The notes under the pieces are model-generated. The model saw only the letters and a list, made by a program, of their open reading frames with translations. It had not been told where the DNA came from and did not search any database. Below, one piece after another: positions 7,413 through 16,601 of a stretch of 64,000 nt of DNA; within the stretch, counting starts at the first letter, position 1, and each line of letters opens with the position of its first letter. The stretch is from the NCBI RefSeq assembly GCF_000686605.1, contig NZ_JMLC01000003.1:1-64000 (forward strand), in the 5' to 3' direction. The position numbers were made by a program, and so were the translations under genes. This stretch comes from Streptococcus sobrinus DSM 20742 = ATCC 33478. GTDB lineage: Bacteria > Bacillota > Bacilli > Lactobacillales > Streptococcaceae.

Positions 7413-8372
7413 TTAGAGACCGTAATTGTAATCATCATCCTGCATGGCTTCAACAGTACCCAAGAGATAACCGTTTCCGACTTGTGAGAAGAAGTCGTGG
7501 TTAGAGGTTCCGGTTGAAATCCCATTCATGACGATAGGGTTGACATCATCGGCCGTATCAGGGAAAAGCGGGTCCTGACCAAGGTTCATAAGGGCCTTGT
7601 TGGCATTGTAACGCAGGAAGGTCATAACTTCATCCGTCCAGCCTACTGTGTCATAGAGGGTCTTGGTGTAGAGCTCCTCATTTTCATAGAGTTGGTAGAG
7701 CAGGTCATACATCCAATCACGGAAGTCAGCCTGTTCTTTTTCGGACAATTCATTGAAGCCCAGTTGGAACTTATAGCCAATATAGGTTCCGTGGACAGAT
7801 TCGTCCCGAATAATCAGCTTGATAATTTCCGCCACATTGGACAATTTGTTATTGCCCAAGTAGTAGAGGGGCGTGAAGAAGCCTGAGTAGAATAGGAAGG
7901 TTTCAAGGAAGGTAGAGGCTACCTTCTTTTGGAGAGCACCACCGTGCAGGTAGATTTCATTGATAATTTCAGCCTTCTTTTGCAGGTATTCATTATTGTT
8001 GGTCCACTCAAAGATTTCCTCAATCTCAGACTTGGTGTTGAGGGTTGAAAAGATGGAAGAATAGGACTTGGCATGGACAGATTCCATGAATTGAATATTA
8101 TTGAGGACGGCTTCCTCATGTTGGGTACGAATATCGCCACGGATGGCTTCAACCCCAGTTTGGGATTGCATGGTATCCAAGAGGGTCAGGCCACCAAAGA
8201 CCTTACCGACCAAATCTTTTTCAGCCTCTGACAGTTTACGCCAGTCATCCAAGTCGTTGGACAAGGGAATCCGCGTATCCAGCCAGAATTGCTCGGTCAA
8301 CTTTTCCCAAGTTGACTTATCAATCACATCTTCAATTTCATTCCAGTTAATGGCTTTATAGTAAGTTGTCAT
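7413..8372 (-). CDS. nrdF: class Ib ribonucleotide reductase, small subunit R2F
   Basis: NrdF carries the dimanganese (or diiron) tyrosyl-radical cofactor that starts reduction of ribonucleotides by NrdE under aerobic growth. The 319 residues contain all metal ligands expected for R2: Asp66, Glu97 and His100 (ESVH), Glu157, Glu191 and His194 (DESVHGTY), and the radical Tyr104 in HAKSY. It is downstream of nrdHE but separated by 466 bp that include a palindromic repeat, so it may need its own promoter. The flavodoxin-like NrdI needed to load manganese is not in the window. AGGAAA precedes the ATG. Confidence 0.95.
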   Translation of the reverse strand: MTTYYKAINWNEIEDVIDKSTWEKLTEQFWLDTRIPLSNDLDDWRKLSEAEKDLVGKVFGGLTLLDTMQSQTGVEAIRGDIRTQHEEAVLNNIQFMESVHAKSYSSIFSTLNTKSEIEEIFEWTNNNEYLQKKAEIINEIYLHGGALQKKVASTFLETFLFYSGFFTPLYYLGNNKLSNVAEIIKLIIRDESVHGTYIGYKFQLGFNELSEKEQADFRDWMYDLLYQLYENEELYTKTLYDTVGWTDEVMTFLRYNANKALMNLGQDPLFPDTADDVNPIVMNGISTGTSNHDFFSQVGNGYLLGTVEAMQDDDYNYGL

Positions 8373-8509
8373 AATAGTATTTCCTAAAAAATTTGTCTAG
8401 ATTACTTGTCTATTTTTCATTGCTTGTCGGGACGAGTGTCAGGGGCTCTTCTCATCAGCCTTGGATTCATTAGCGGTTTCATACTCAATAAATATCAAGC
8501 GTTTATTTT

Positions 8510-8646
8510 TGATATTTTCTTAGGTAGTGCGGACGGAAGCAACCTCCTCACGGAGTTTCATTCCTAAGATTGAGCCAAAATCTCAATCTTCCGTTATAAG
8601 TGACATTAACTGTGTCACTTATAATACCACTACGGCGAAAATATCA
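8510..8646 (+). repeat. palindromic repeat family 3, copy 1 (nrdE-nrdF gap)
   Basis: A 137-bp element is bounded by TGATATTTTC (8510-8519) and GAAAATATCA (8637-8646). Inside are two more stems: AAGATTGAG (8566-8574) with CTCAATCTT (8582-8590), and TTATAAGTGACA (8594-8605) with TGTCACTTATAA (8613-8624). A second copy is at 50219-50359 with different stem sequences. Between this element and nrdE (8647-8838) there is no gene, only a weak inverted repeat near 8800-8832 that could end nrdE. Confidence 0.8.
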
Positions 8647-8838
8647 GGTTAATCTAACTTCTTTTACGATTGACTACGAAAAAATAGTGCATACTGCACA
8701 TATAGATTGGTAGTATTGATTTAGTCTCAGGCTTACCGGTACTGCGAGATCACGACAGGGAATAAAAATCGCAAATAATGAGATTCCTATAGAGTTAGAG
8801 TAGCAAGGAAAAATCCTATGGGACTTTCCCTAGTTTTA

Positions 8839-10998
8839 TTAGATTACGCAGCTCTCACACTGGTTAGCCCCAACTTCATCGCCGTTATCGGTGAAGGTCC
8901 GGACATAGTAGATGGACTTGATGCCCTTATTGAAGGCGTAGTTGCGCAGGATAGATAGGTCACGGGTGGTCTGTTTGTTTTCGGTCTTCCATTCGTAGAG
9001 GCCTTGTGGCAATTCGCTGCGCATAAAGAGGGTCAGCGATAGGCCTTGGTCCACGTGTTGGGTCGCAGCAGCATAGACATCAATGACCTTACGCATATCC
9101 ATATCGTAAGCTGAGGTGTAGTAAGGAATGGTATCGGTTGAAAGGCCACTAGCTGGGTAGTAGATCTTACCGATTTTCTTTTCTTGGCGTTCTTCGATCC
9201 TTTGGATAATTGGGTGGATTGAAGCCGACACATCATTGATGTAAGAAATAGAACCATTTGGTGCAACCGCCAGGCGGTTTTGGTGGTAGAGACCATCCTT
9301 CATAACAGCCTGACGCAGGGCTTCCCAGTCTTTTGCTTGCGGAATAAAGTGCTTGGCAAAGAGTTCCTTGACTTTAGCAGATTTAGGTTGGAATTGACCG
9401 GTCACATACTTGTCGAAATAAGTACCATCCGCATATTTAGACTTTTCAAAGCCGACGAAACTTTCGCCACGTTCACGAGCAATATTGTTAGATTCCACAA
9501 GAGTCCAGTAGTTCATCAGCATGAAATAAATATCGGTGAACTCAATTGATTCAGGACTACCGTATTCAATGTGATTGCGGGCCAAGAAGGAATGAAGCCC
9601 CATGGCACCTAAACCAAATGTATGGGCTTGGGCATTACCATTCTTAATGGTTGGCACAGCCTCAATATTTGAAGAGTCGGTGACAAAGGTCAGAGCCCTT
9701 GTAATAGCCTTGATTGAGCGACCAAAGTCAGGAGAAGCCATCATGTTAACGATATTGGTTGAACCCAAGTTACAGGAAATATCGGTTCCCATTTTGACAA
9801 ATTCTTGGGCATCGTTAATCAAGCTAGGTTTTTGTACCTGGAGGATTTCCGAACAGAGGTTGGACATAACAATCTTACCATCAATGGGATTAGAGCGATT
9901 TGCCGTATCAACATTGACAATGTAAGGATAGCCAGATTCCTGTTGCAGTTTGGAAATTTCTGTCTCCAATTCGCGGGCAGAAATCTTGGTCTTGGTGATA
10001 TTAGGGTTGGCCACCAGCTCATCATATTTTTCCGTAATATTGATGTAGTTGTAAGGCAGGCCGTATTCCTTCTCAACCGTATAAGGGCTAAAGAGGTACA
10101 TGTCCTCATTCTTACGGGCCAATTCGTAGAATTTATCAGGAACAGTTACACCCAAGGAAAGGGTCTTAACTCGGACCTTTTCATCGGCATTTTCCTTCTT
10201 AGTTGAAAGGAAGTTGAGAATATCTGGGTGGAAGACATCCAGATAAACAACCCCAGCCCCTTGACGTTGGCCCAGTTGGTTAGAGTAGGAGAAGCTATCT
10301 TCAAAAAGCTTCATGATAGGTACAACTCCAGAAGCTGCTCCTGCATAGCCCTTGATAGGAGCTCCGGCTTCCCGCAGGTTGCTGAGGGAAATCCCAACCC
10401 CACCACCGATACGAGACAGCTGCAGGGCAGAGTTGATGGAGCGACCAATCGCATTCATATCATCAGTCACCTGAATCAAGAAACAAGAAACCAGTTCCCC
10501 CCGACGGCTGCGACCGGCATTTAGGAAGGAAGGGGTTGCTGGTTGGTAGCGTTGAGCAATCATTTCCCGAGCCAAATCTTGGGCCAAGTCTTCATTGCCA
10601 TCTGCGAAATAGAGGGCGTTGAAGAGAACCCGATCTTCGATACTTTCTAAGTAGGCCTCACCATCATTGGTTTTGAGGGCATATTGCTGATAGAATTTGT
10701 AGGCCGCCATAAAGGATTGAAAGTGGAAATCGGCAGCCTGCAAATCCTTAGCTAGACTTTCAATAAATTCTGGCTTGTACTTAGCGATAAATTCAGATTC
10801 AATATAGTCATTCTCAACCAGAAATTTGATTTTATCAGTAATAGAATCAAAGGCCATGGAGTTAGGAAGGACATTTTCCTTGAAGAAGGCTTCAAGGGCT
10901 TCCTTATCCTTATTAAGAGGGATTTGTCCATCGACGGGACGATTGATTTCATTGTTGAGGCGGAAGTAGGAGACATCGCCTAAATCTTTGAGACTCAT
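8839..10998 (-). CDS. nrdE: class Ib ribonucleotide reductase, large subunit
   Basis: NrdE binds and reduces ribonucleoside diphosphates using the radical from NrdF and electrons from NrdH. The frame is open from 11055, but the family start MSLKDLGDVSYFRLNNE is at 10998, preceded by GAAGGA; that gives 719 residues. Seen are SCFLIQVTDDM in the N-terminal third (an active-site cysteine region), NLCSEILQ, the glycine-rich GGVGISLSNLR, and the C-terminal NQCESCVI with the CxxC pair that receives electrons from the redoxin. There is no ATP-cone, as usual for class Ib. It lies about 86 nt downstream of nrdH. Confidence 0.95.
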   Translation of the reverse strand: MSLKDLGDVSYFRLNNEINRPVDGQIPLNKDKEALEAFFKENVLPNSMAFDSITDKIKFLVENDYIESEFIAKYKPEFIESLAKDLQAADFHFQSFMAAYKFYQQYALKTNDGEAYLESIEDRVLFNALYFADGNEDLAQDLAREMIAQRYQPATPSFLNAGRSRRGELVSCFLIQVTDDMNAIGRSINSALQLSRIGGGVGISLSNLREAGAPIKGYAGAASGVVPIMKLFEDSFSYSNQLGQRQGAGVVYLDVFHPDILNFLSTKKENADEKVRVKTLSLGVTVPDKFYELARKNEDMYLFSPYTVEKEYGLPYNYINITEKYDELVANPNITKTKISARELETEISKLQQESGYPYIVNVDTANRSNPIDGKIVMSNLCSEILQVQKPSLINDAQEFVKMGTDISCNLGSTNIVNMMASPDFGRSIKAITRALTFVTDSSNIEAVPTIKNGNAQAHTFGLGAMGLHSFLARNHIEYGSPESIEFTDIYFMLMNYWTLVESNNIARERGESFVGFEKSKYADGTYFDKYVTGQFQPKSAKVKELFAKHFIPQAKDWEALRQAVMKDGLYHQNRLAVAPNGSISYINDVSASIHPIIQRIEERQEKKIGKIYYPASGLSTDTIPYYTSAYDMDMRKVIDVYAAATQHVDQGLSLTLFMRSELPQGLYEWKTENKQTTRDLSILRNYAFNKGIKSIYYVRTFTDNGDEVGANQCESCVI

Positions 10999-11084
10999 AA
11001 TTTTTCCTTCTTTATTATTTATTGGGGATAATTGCCTAAGAAGAACCAAGCTCAATGCTGAGCTTGGCCATTTATATTATTAGG

Positions 11085-11309
11085 TTAGACGATTTCTTTC
11101 AATTTTGCAGGTTGGAAGCCTGAGAAAGTTATATCGCCAGCCTCTATAACAGGAGCAGCAGTGAAACCTAGACTTTTAACGTAGTCAATTTTTTCTGGAT
11201 GCTCGTCAATATTAATTTCTTGATATTCGGCACCATTTTGATCCAAAAATTTCTTGGTCATCTTACATTGCATACAGTTGTTTTTTGAAAATAATGTGAT
11301 TTGTGACAT
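11085..11309 (-). CDS. nrdH: NrdH glutaredoxin-like redoxin
   Basis: NrdH is the 74-residue electron donor for NrdEF; although glutaredoxin-like in sequence it is normally reduced by thioredoxin reductase. The active site is CMQC (Cys12-Cys15) after SKNN. The later TAAPVIEAGD block holds the cis-proline, and SGFQPAKL is typical of NrdH. It is the first gene of nrdHE(F). The promoter and two NrdR boxes lie immediately upstream. Confidence 0.94.
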   Translation of the reverse strand: MSQITLFSKNNCMQCKMTKKFLDQNGAEYQEINIDEHPEKIDYVKSLGFTAAPVIEAGDITFSGFQPAKLKEIV

Positions 11310-11338
11310 TGTTCTCTCCTCAAATTTAATACCTACAT

Positions 11339-11367
11339 AGGATACCCAAATCAGCTAAAAAAATCAA
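11339..11367 (-). promoter_or_regulatory. nrdH promoter
   Basis: On the minus strand TTGATT (11362-11367), a 17-base spacer and TATCCT (11339-11344) form the likely promoter. GAGGAG follows ahead of the nrdH ATG. The NrdR boxes begin 18 bases upstream of the -35. Confidence 0.55.
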
Positions 11368-11384
11368 GCGATTTTGCTCGAAAA

Positions 11385-11431
11385 ACACAATATTTTGTGT
11401 TTAAAAAAGGTTAATCCCCAATATGTTGTGG
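11385..11431. promoter_or_regulatory. tandem NrdR boxes
   Basis: ACACAATATTTTGTGT (11385-11400) matches the NrdR box acaCwAtATaTwGtgt at all but one position. A second, CCCCAATATGTTGTGG (11416-11431), keeps the core. Their start-to-start distance is 31 bp, three helical turns, as known for NrdR box pairs. This predicts repression of nrdHEF by NrdR-dATP. An inverted repeat TTAATCCC/GGGATTAA (11411-11448) encloses box 2 and, read on the minus strand, is followed by a T-run. Confidence 0.8.
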
Positions 11432-11448
11432 TTGGTTTTAGGGATTAA

Positions 11449-11732
11449 AATATCAGTGAGAAAACTAGAGCTAGCAAGGGATGGAAGAAACTTGGGAACA
11501 AAAAAATTTTCCTTCCATGTAAATTAAAAAAGGTCAACTCCAATTTAAAAACTATTAGAAAAAATATTGCAATAGATACTTTTTCTCAATTTAAAAGACG
11601 AGTCACCTTGGACATCAAAAGTAGAATTTTAATCTAATAAAGGGTACCGATTTTTCCCATTATTTCCTGAAAACTTGGCCTGAAATATTTAGGAAAAGGG
11701 TTTCATTTTTTTATGTAAAGTTGGGTTAAGTC
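11449..11732. other. AT-rich spacer between nrdH and ptsH promoters
   Basis: No gene is visible. An inverted repeat ATGGAAG/CTTCCAT spans about 11480-11520. Nothing else was recognised in this stretch. Confidence 0.4.
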
Positions 11733-11761
11733 TTGAAAACGAGAGGGTGATATGATATAAT
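11733..11761 (+). promoter_or_regulatory. ptsHI promoter
   Basis: TTGAAA (11733-11738), a 17-base spacer and an extended -10 TGATATAAT (11753-11761). The leader contains a small hairpin GGGTTATC-ATAA-GATAATCC (11773-11792) and then AAAGGAGA before ptsH. Confidence 0.8.
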
Positions 11762-11826
11762 CCTAATTTGTAAGGGTTATCATAAGATAATCCAAAATAT
11801 TTACATTAGAAAAAAGGAGAACCATT

Positions 11827-12090
11827 ATGGCTTCTAAAGATTTCCACATTGTTGCAGAAACAGGTATCCACGCTCGCCCAGCTACTTTGCTTGTTCAAAC
11901 AGCTAGCAAATTCGCTTCAGATATTACTTTGGATTACAAGGGTAAATCAGTAAACCTTAAATCAATCATGGGCGTTATGAGCCTTGGTGTTGGTCAAGGT
12001 GCTGATGTTACAATTTCAGCTGAAGGTACTGATGCAGACGATGCAATTGCAGCTATTAACGAAACAATGACAAAAGAAGGATTGGCTTAA
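11827..12090 (+). CDS. ptsH: phosphocarrier protein HPr
   Basis: HPr passes phosphate from EI to the sugar-specific EIIA proteins and, when phosphorylated on serine by HprK, acts as CcpA co-repressor. The 87 residues show the active-site [10 protein letters not shown] with His15 and the regulatory [10 protein letters not shown] with Ser46, both at the standard positions. It is the first gene of ptsHI, four bases before ptsI. The ribosome-binding site is AAAGGAGA and the codon use is highly biased, as in strongly expressed genes. Confidence 0.98.
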   Translation: MASKDFHIVAETGIHARPATLLVQTASKFASDITLDYKGKSVNLKSIMGVMSLGVGQGADVTISAEGTDADDAIAAINETMTKEGLA

Positions 12091-12094
12091 GACT

Positions 12095-13828
12095 ATGACA
12101 GAAATGCTAAAAGGAATCGCAGCATCTGATGGTGTTGCTGTTGCTAAGGCATATCTACTGGTTCAGCCGGATTTATCATTTGAGACTGTATCCGTTAAAG
12201 ATACAGATACAGAAGAGGCTCGTCTGGACGCAGCTCTGGCAGCGTCACAAGACGAGCTTTCTCTTATCCGGGAAAAAGCAGTTGATAGCCTTGGAGAAGA
12301 AGCTGCAGCCGTATTTGATGCCCACTTGATGGTTTTGGCTGACCCAGAAATGATTGGTCAAATTAAAGAAACCATCCGTGCAAAAGAAGTGAATGCAGAA
12401 GCCGCCTTGATAGAAGTGACTGATATGTTCATCACTATTTTTGAAGGCATGGAAGATAATCCTTACATGCAAGAACGGGCAGCCGACATTCGTGACGTAA
12501 CCAAACGTGTTTTGGCAAACCTGCTCGGTAAGAAGTTACCAAACCCAGCTTCCATTGACGAAGAATCAATCGTTATTGCCAACGACTTGACGCCTTCAGA
12601 TACTGCGCAGTTGGATAAGAAGTTTGTTAAGGCTTTTGTAACTAACATTGGCGGTCGGACTTCTCACTCAGCTATTATGGCTCGTACTCTGGAAATTGCT
12701 GCTGTACTCGGTACCAACAATGTGACCGAAGTGGTCAAAAACGGAGATATAGTTGCCGTTAACGGTATTACCGGTCAAGTCATCGTTAACCCAAGTGATG
12801 ACCAGGTTGCCGAATTTAAGGCCGCTGGCGAAGCCTACGCTAAGCAAAAAGCTGAATGGGCTCTTCTGAAAGATGCTGATACAGTGACCGCTGACGGCAA
12901 ACACTTTGAGTTGGCTGCTAATATCGGTACGCCCAAGGATGTCGAAGGCGTTAACGACAATGGGGCGGAAGCAGTCGGCCTTTACCGCACAGAATTCTTG
13001 TATATGGATTCGCAAGATTTTCCAACTGAAGAAGATCAATACGAAGCCTACAAGGCTGTTCTCGAAGGTATGAACGGTAAACCAGTTGTTGTCCGTACAA
13101 TGGATATCGGAGGTGATAAGGAATTACCATACTTTGATCTTCCAAAGGAAATGAACCCATTCTTGGGATACCGCGCTTTGCGTATTTCTATTTCTGAAAC
13201 TGGAAACCAAATGTTCCGCACCCAATTGCGGGCTCTTCTCCGTGCTTCTGTTCACGGTCAATTGCGGATCATGTTTCCAATGGTTGCCTTGCTGACAGAA
13301 TTCCGCAAGGCTAAGGGTATTCTCGAAGAAGAGAAGGCTAAACTACAGGCCGAAGGTGTTGCTGTAGCTGATAATATTGAAGTTGGAATCATGATTGAAA
13401 TCCCAGCCGCAGCTATGCTTGCTGATCAGTTTGCCAAGGAAGTTGACTTCTTCTCAATCGGTACTAACGACTTGATTCAATACACCATGGCTGCTGACCG
13501 TATGAATGAACAGGTTTCATACCTCTATCAACCCTATAACCCATCAATTCTTCGTCTTATTGACCGTGTTGTCAAATCAGCACACGCAGAAGGCAAATGG
13601 GCTGGTATGTGTGGTGAAATGGCTGGAGACCAAACAGCTGTGCCGCTCTTGGTGGGTATCGGACTTGATGAATTCTCAATGTCTGCGACATCCGTGCTTC
13701 GGACTCGTAGCTTGATGAAGAAATTAGATACTAAGAAGATGGAAGAATTAGCACAGCGTGCTTTGACAGAATGTTCTACTATGGAAGAAGTTCTGAAACT
13801 TGAAAAAGAATATGTCGATTTTGACTGA
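12095..13828 (+). CDS. ptsI: PTS enzyme I (phosphoenolpyruvate-protein phosphotransferase)
   Basis: Enzyme I takes phosphate from PEP and gives it to HPr, the entry point of all PTS sugar uptake. The 577-residue length is normal. The phosphorylated histidine is His191 in [13 protein letters not shown]. The C-terminal PEP-binding TIM-barrel shows the signatures [36 protein letters not shown] and the catalytic cysteine in GMCGEMAGD. It is translated from an ATG four bases after the ptsH stop and ends at a terminator (13838). Confidence 0.98.
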   Translation: MTEMLKGIAASDGVAVAKAYLLVQPDLSFETVSVKDTDTEEARLDAALAASQDELSLIREKAVDSLGEEAAAVFDAHLMVLADPEMIGQIKETIRAKEVNAEAALIEVTDMFITIFEGMEDNPYMQERAADIRDVTKRVLANLLGKKLPNPASIDEESIVIANDLTPSDTAQLDKKFVKAFVTNIGGRTSHSAIMARTLEIAAVLGTNNVTEVVKNGDIVAVNGITGQVIVNPSDDQVAEFKAAGEAYAKQKAEWALLKDADTVTADGKHFELAANIGTPKDVEGVNDNGAEAVGLYRTEFLYMDSQDFPTEEDQYEAYKAVLEGMNGKPVVVRTMDIGGDKELPYFDLPKEMNPFLGYRALRISISETGNQMFRTQLRALLRASVHGQLRIMFPMVALLTEFRKAKGILEEEKAKLQAEGVAVADNIEVGIMIEIPAAAMLADQFAKEVDFFSIGTNDLIQYTMAADRMNEQVSYLYQPYNPSILRLIDRVVKSAHAEGKWAGMCGEMAGDQTAVPLLVGIGLDEFSMSATSVLRTRSLMKKLDTKKMEELAQRALTECSTMEEVLKLEKEYVDFD

Positions 13829-13837
13829 TTCATAGAT

Positions 13838-13866
13838 AAAAGCTAGGGGGAGCTCTAGCTTTTTTG
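13838..13866 (+). terminator. terminator after ptsI
   Basis: AAAAGCTAG (13838-13846) pairs with CTAGCTTTT (13855-13863) and runs into T's, separating ptsHI from gapN. Confidence 0.8.
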
Positions 13867-13993
13867 TTAAACTTGAATAAGAGAAAATGGCAGTTTCTCG
13901 GATTATTCGCAACTTTTCGTTTGTAAACTAGTCTATAAAGCCCTATTGGAAGGATCAGATTTCAAAATATTCAGATTATTAACATATCAGATA

Positions 13994-14022
13994 TTGGAAA
14001 ATTGATTAAAAAGTGATAGAAT
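13994..14022 (+). promoter_or_regulatory. gapN promoter
   Basis: TTGGAA (13994-13999), 17 bases, TAGAAT (14017-14022) with an upstream TG (extended -10). AAAGGAGA follows before the ATG at 14052. Confidence 0.75.
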
Positions 14023-14051
14023 AGGTCTATCATAAGTAAAAGGAGAACTAG

Positions 14052-15482
14052 ATGACGAAGCAATACAAAAACTATGTCAATGGTGAATGGAAGTTATCTC
14101 ATGAAGATATTACAATCTATGAGCCTGCGACTGGCAAAGAATTGGGTACTGTACCAGCTATGAGCCATGAGGAAGTTGATTACGTTTATGAATCAGCTAA
14201 AGCTGCTCTTCCAGAATGGCGAGCACTTTCCTATATCGAGCGGGCAGCTTACATTCATAAGGCAGCTGACATTTTGGAACGTGACGCTGAAAAAATTGGA
14301 TCCATCCTTTCCAAAGAAATTGCTAAGGGATTGAAATCAGCTATTGGAGAAGTAACTCGGACAGCAGAAATTGTAAATTTTGCTGCTGAAGAAGGTGTTC
14401 GTGCTGAAGGTGAAGTTCTTGAAGGCGGCAGTTTCGATGCAGCTAGCAAGCGCAAAATTGCAGTTGTCCGCCGTGAACCAGTCGGTCTGGTTTTGGCTAT
14501 TTCACCATTTAACTACCCAGTAAACTTGGCTGGTTCTAAGATTGCTCCTGCCCTGATTTCAGGGAATGTTGTTGCCTTTAAGCCACCAACGCAGGGATCA
14601 ATTTCTGGATTGCTTTTGGCTGAAGCTTTTGCCGAAGCTGGTTTGCCTGCTGGTGTTTTCAACACCATCACTGGTCGTGGTTCTGTTATTGGGGACTACA
14701 TTGTTGAACATGAAGCGGTTGATTTTATCAACTTTACAGGTTCAACACCAGTTGGTGAAAATATCGGTAAATTAGCTGGTATGCGTCCAATCATGCTGGA
14801 ACTCGGTGGTAAAGATGCTGCTATCGTTTTGGAAGATGCTGATCTAGAATTAACAGCTAGCAACATCGTTGCTGGGGCCTTTGGTTACTCAGGTCAACGT
14901 TGTACTGCCGTTAAGCGTGTCCTCGTAATGGATAGTGTTGCTGACCAGTTGACTAAACTGGTTACCGAAAAAGTTGAAAAACTTTCTGTTGGTATGCCAG
15001 AAGACGATGCTGACATCACGCCATTAATTGACACTAAAGCCGCTGATTATGTAGATGGCTTAATCCAAGATGCAGCTGATAAGGGTGCAGTAGCCACAAC
15101 CCCAATCAAGCGGGAAGGCAATACTATCTACCCAACTGTCTTTGATAAGGTGACAACTGATATGCGTTTGGCATGGGAAGAACCATTTGGTCCTGTTCTG
15201 CCAATTATCCGTGTCAACTCAGTTGAAGAAGCTGTTGGAATTGCCAATAAATCTGAATACGGTTTGCAGTCTTCTGTCTTTACCCAAAACTTCCCATTAG
15301 CCCTTAAAATTGCGGAACAATTGGAAGTTGGTACTGTTCACATTAACAATAAAACTCAACGTGGTACCGATAACTTCCCATTCTTGGGAGCTAAAAAATC
15401 TGGTGCTGGTGTTCAAGGGGTTAAATATTCTATCCATGCCATGACAAATGTTAAGTCTGTTGTTTTCGACATTGCGAAATAA
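14052..15482 (+). CDS. gapN: NADP-dependent non-phosphorylating glyceraldehyde-3-phosphate dehydrogenase
   Basis: GapN oxidises glyceraldehyde-3-phosphate straight to 3-phosphoglycerate, making NADPH and bypassing ATP formation; in streptococci that lack a full oxidative pentose phosphate route it is a main NADPH source. The 476 residues carry the aldehyde dehydrogenase landmarks at exactly the known GapN numbers: Asn154 in SPFNYP, general base Glu250 in MLELGGKD and nucleophile Cys284 in YSGQRCTA. It directly follows ptsHI, as in mutans streptococci, but has its own promoter and terminator. Confidence 0.96.
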   Translation: MTKQYKNYVNGEWKLSHEDITIYEPATGKELGTVPAMSHEEVDYVYESAKAALPEWRALSYIERAAYIHKAADILERDAEKIGSILSKEIAKGLKSAIGEVTRTAEIVNFAAEEGVRAEGEVLEGGSFDAASKRKIAVVRREPVGLVLAISPFNYPVNLAGSKIAPALISGNVVAFKPPTQGSISGLLLAEAFAEAGLPAGVFNTITGRGSVIGDYIVEHEAVDFINFTGSTPVGENIGKLAGMRPIMLELGGKDAAIVLEDADLELTASNIVAGAFGYSGQRCTAVKRVLVMDSVADQLTKLVTEKVEKLSVGMPEDDADITPLIDTKAADYVDGLIQDAADKGAVATTPIKREGNTIYPTVFDKVTTDMRLAWEEPFGPVLPIIRVNSVEEAVGIANKSEYGLQSSVFTQNFPLALKIAEQLEVGTVHINNKTQRGTDNFPFLGAKKSGAGVQGVKYSIHAMTNVKSVVFDIAK

Positions 15483-15493
15483 ACGAAGCACAA

Positions 15494-15525
15494 AAAAGAG
15501 CTTTTCTTAGGAAGAGCTCTTTTTC
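15494..15525 (+). terminator. terminator after gapN
   Basis: AAAAAGAGCT (15494-15503) pairs with AGCTCTTTTT (15516-15525), a strong U-tailed hairpin. Confidence 0.85.
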
Positions 15526-15589
15526 AATCTAAAATTTCATGTTTCCAATTTAAGTTAGTAAATAAATCTGTTGGCCTCCCTAGGCAGGT

Positions 15590-16348
15590 CTAGTTGGTCA
15601 GTTGACCTTTAGCCCAGTTATTGTCTGACTTAAGGGTTTGGATGTCGGTATAGGCCATACGATAGACATTGTAGACTTGGCCAGGTTTGTAGGGATTGAT
15701 AGGCTGGTCATAGTCAGTCAGATGGTAAAGTTTGATAAGACGATTGAGCTTGGCATTATAGCTGGTATCGGTCGCATACCGTCCTGTCAGGGCCTGGGTT
15801 GCCTCTTGATAATTAGTTGTGTTGGATTTTCTAGCATCCGCATAGAGATTTTTGCTGAGTATATCAGCATAATCCTCTAGCGACTCTTTATAAGAGGGGT
15901 ATTTGCGAAAGGCTGCATTAATCTTATAGGTATTGCCCTTACCATCATCTTCCCAGGTTTGGAAGCTAGCAGAGTTCCCCTTGTAATTTCCCTTGATGCC
16001 AAAGAGATTATAATTGGGTTCAGAGCCCAATTTAGAAGTACCGTGGTTGCTTTCCAAGATGGCCTGAGCAATCATGACTGAAGCATAGAGGTCATTTTCC
16101 TGAGCGATACTTCTAGCATCTTCACCGATGTTATTGATAAAGTAAAGAACGGCGACTTCTCTATCGTCTTGACGGCTTTTAGGTGGCTGGGTATCAATAA
16201 TGGTCATTCGGCTGTATAAGCCATAGCTCAGAAAAAGAAAGATGGCTAGAATGAGAATCAGAGTAAGGGTGAAAGATTTACGATTTTTCTTTTTTACCTT
16301 AAAGAGTCTTTTAAAAAGGCTTGGGAAAGATTTCTTCTTTTTAGCCAT
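15590..16348 (-). CDS. membrane-anchored GH73 N-acetylglucosaminidase
   Basis: A peptidoglycan hydrolase of the GH73 (FlgJ/LytG-like) family cutting N-acetylglucosaminyl bonds in the wall. From the ATG at 16348 (AAGGAAG upstream) it has 252 residues: a strongly basic N-terminus, one membrane segment (about 27-46) and an outer catalytic domain. The catalytic glutamate is in AQAILESNHGTS (Glu99), followed by the family block NYNLFGIKG and RKYPSYKESLEDYA. The frame is open back to 16426, but those extra residues are encoded by a repeat element and lack a ribosome-binding site. It probably acts in cell separation or wall turnover. Confidence 0.85.
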   Translation of the reverse strand: MAKKKKSFPSLFKRLFKVKKKNRKSFTLTLILILAIFLFLSYGLYSRMTIIDTQPPKSRQDDREVAVLYFINNIGEDARSIAQENDLYASVMIAQAILESNHGTSKLGSEPNYNLFGIKGNYKGNSASFQTWEDDGKGNTYKINAAFRKYPSYKESLEDYADILSKNLYADARKSNTTNYQEATQALTGRYATDTSYNAKLNRLIKLYHLTDYDQPINPYKPGQVYNVYRMAYTDIQTLKSDNNWAKGQLTN

Positions 16349-16367
16349 GTCTGCTTCCTTTCCATAA

Positions 16368-16474
16368 GATACTAAGCCGTTAAACAACTCAAAGAATTTT
16401 AGGGAAATCAACGCAGGTGCTTGCACCTAAGTGATTCATCTAAATTCACAGAGTTGTAGGCGTATTCAATTCAA
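16368..16474 (+). repeat. intergenic repeat family 1, copy B
   Basis: Begins GATACTAAGCCGTTAAACAA and ends about TAGGCGTATTCAATTC; the inside has GCAGGTGCTTGCACCTAAGT, a small hairpin. It is the inverted counterpart of 3491-3600 and resembles 16816-16966. It is the left end of a gene-free repeat field (16349-17298) between the glucosaminidase and the PHP gene. Confidence 0.75.
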
Positions 16475-16477
16475 TCA

Positions 16478-16601
16478 GTTAAGGAAATAGGCCATTAAAA
16501 TGGCTCTATTTCCTACGGCAAGCACTATGGTGTCTTGCTTAAACTTCTTACTAAGTTGGATAAGCGACCATTATCGGCTCGCTTATCCAACTGTCGCAAA
16601 C
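16478..16601 (-). repeat. modular palindromic repeat family 2, copy 1
   Basis: A 124-bp unit with three stems: GGAAATAGGCCATT/AATGGCTCTATTTCC, a short GGCAAGC-type stem, and TTGGATAAGCGA/TCGCTTATCCAA. In the family orientation (minus strand) it reads CGACAG, stem, CTTAGTAAGAAGTTTA, stem, GTAGGAAATAG, stem, CTTAAC. It is directly joined to a second copy at 16602. Confidence 0.85.

Noticed and set aside
10999-11055. Longer NrdE start
   Set aside because: The family N-terminus MSLKDLGDVSYF starts at 10998 with GAAGGA upstream.
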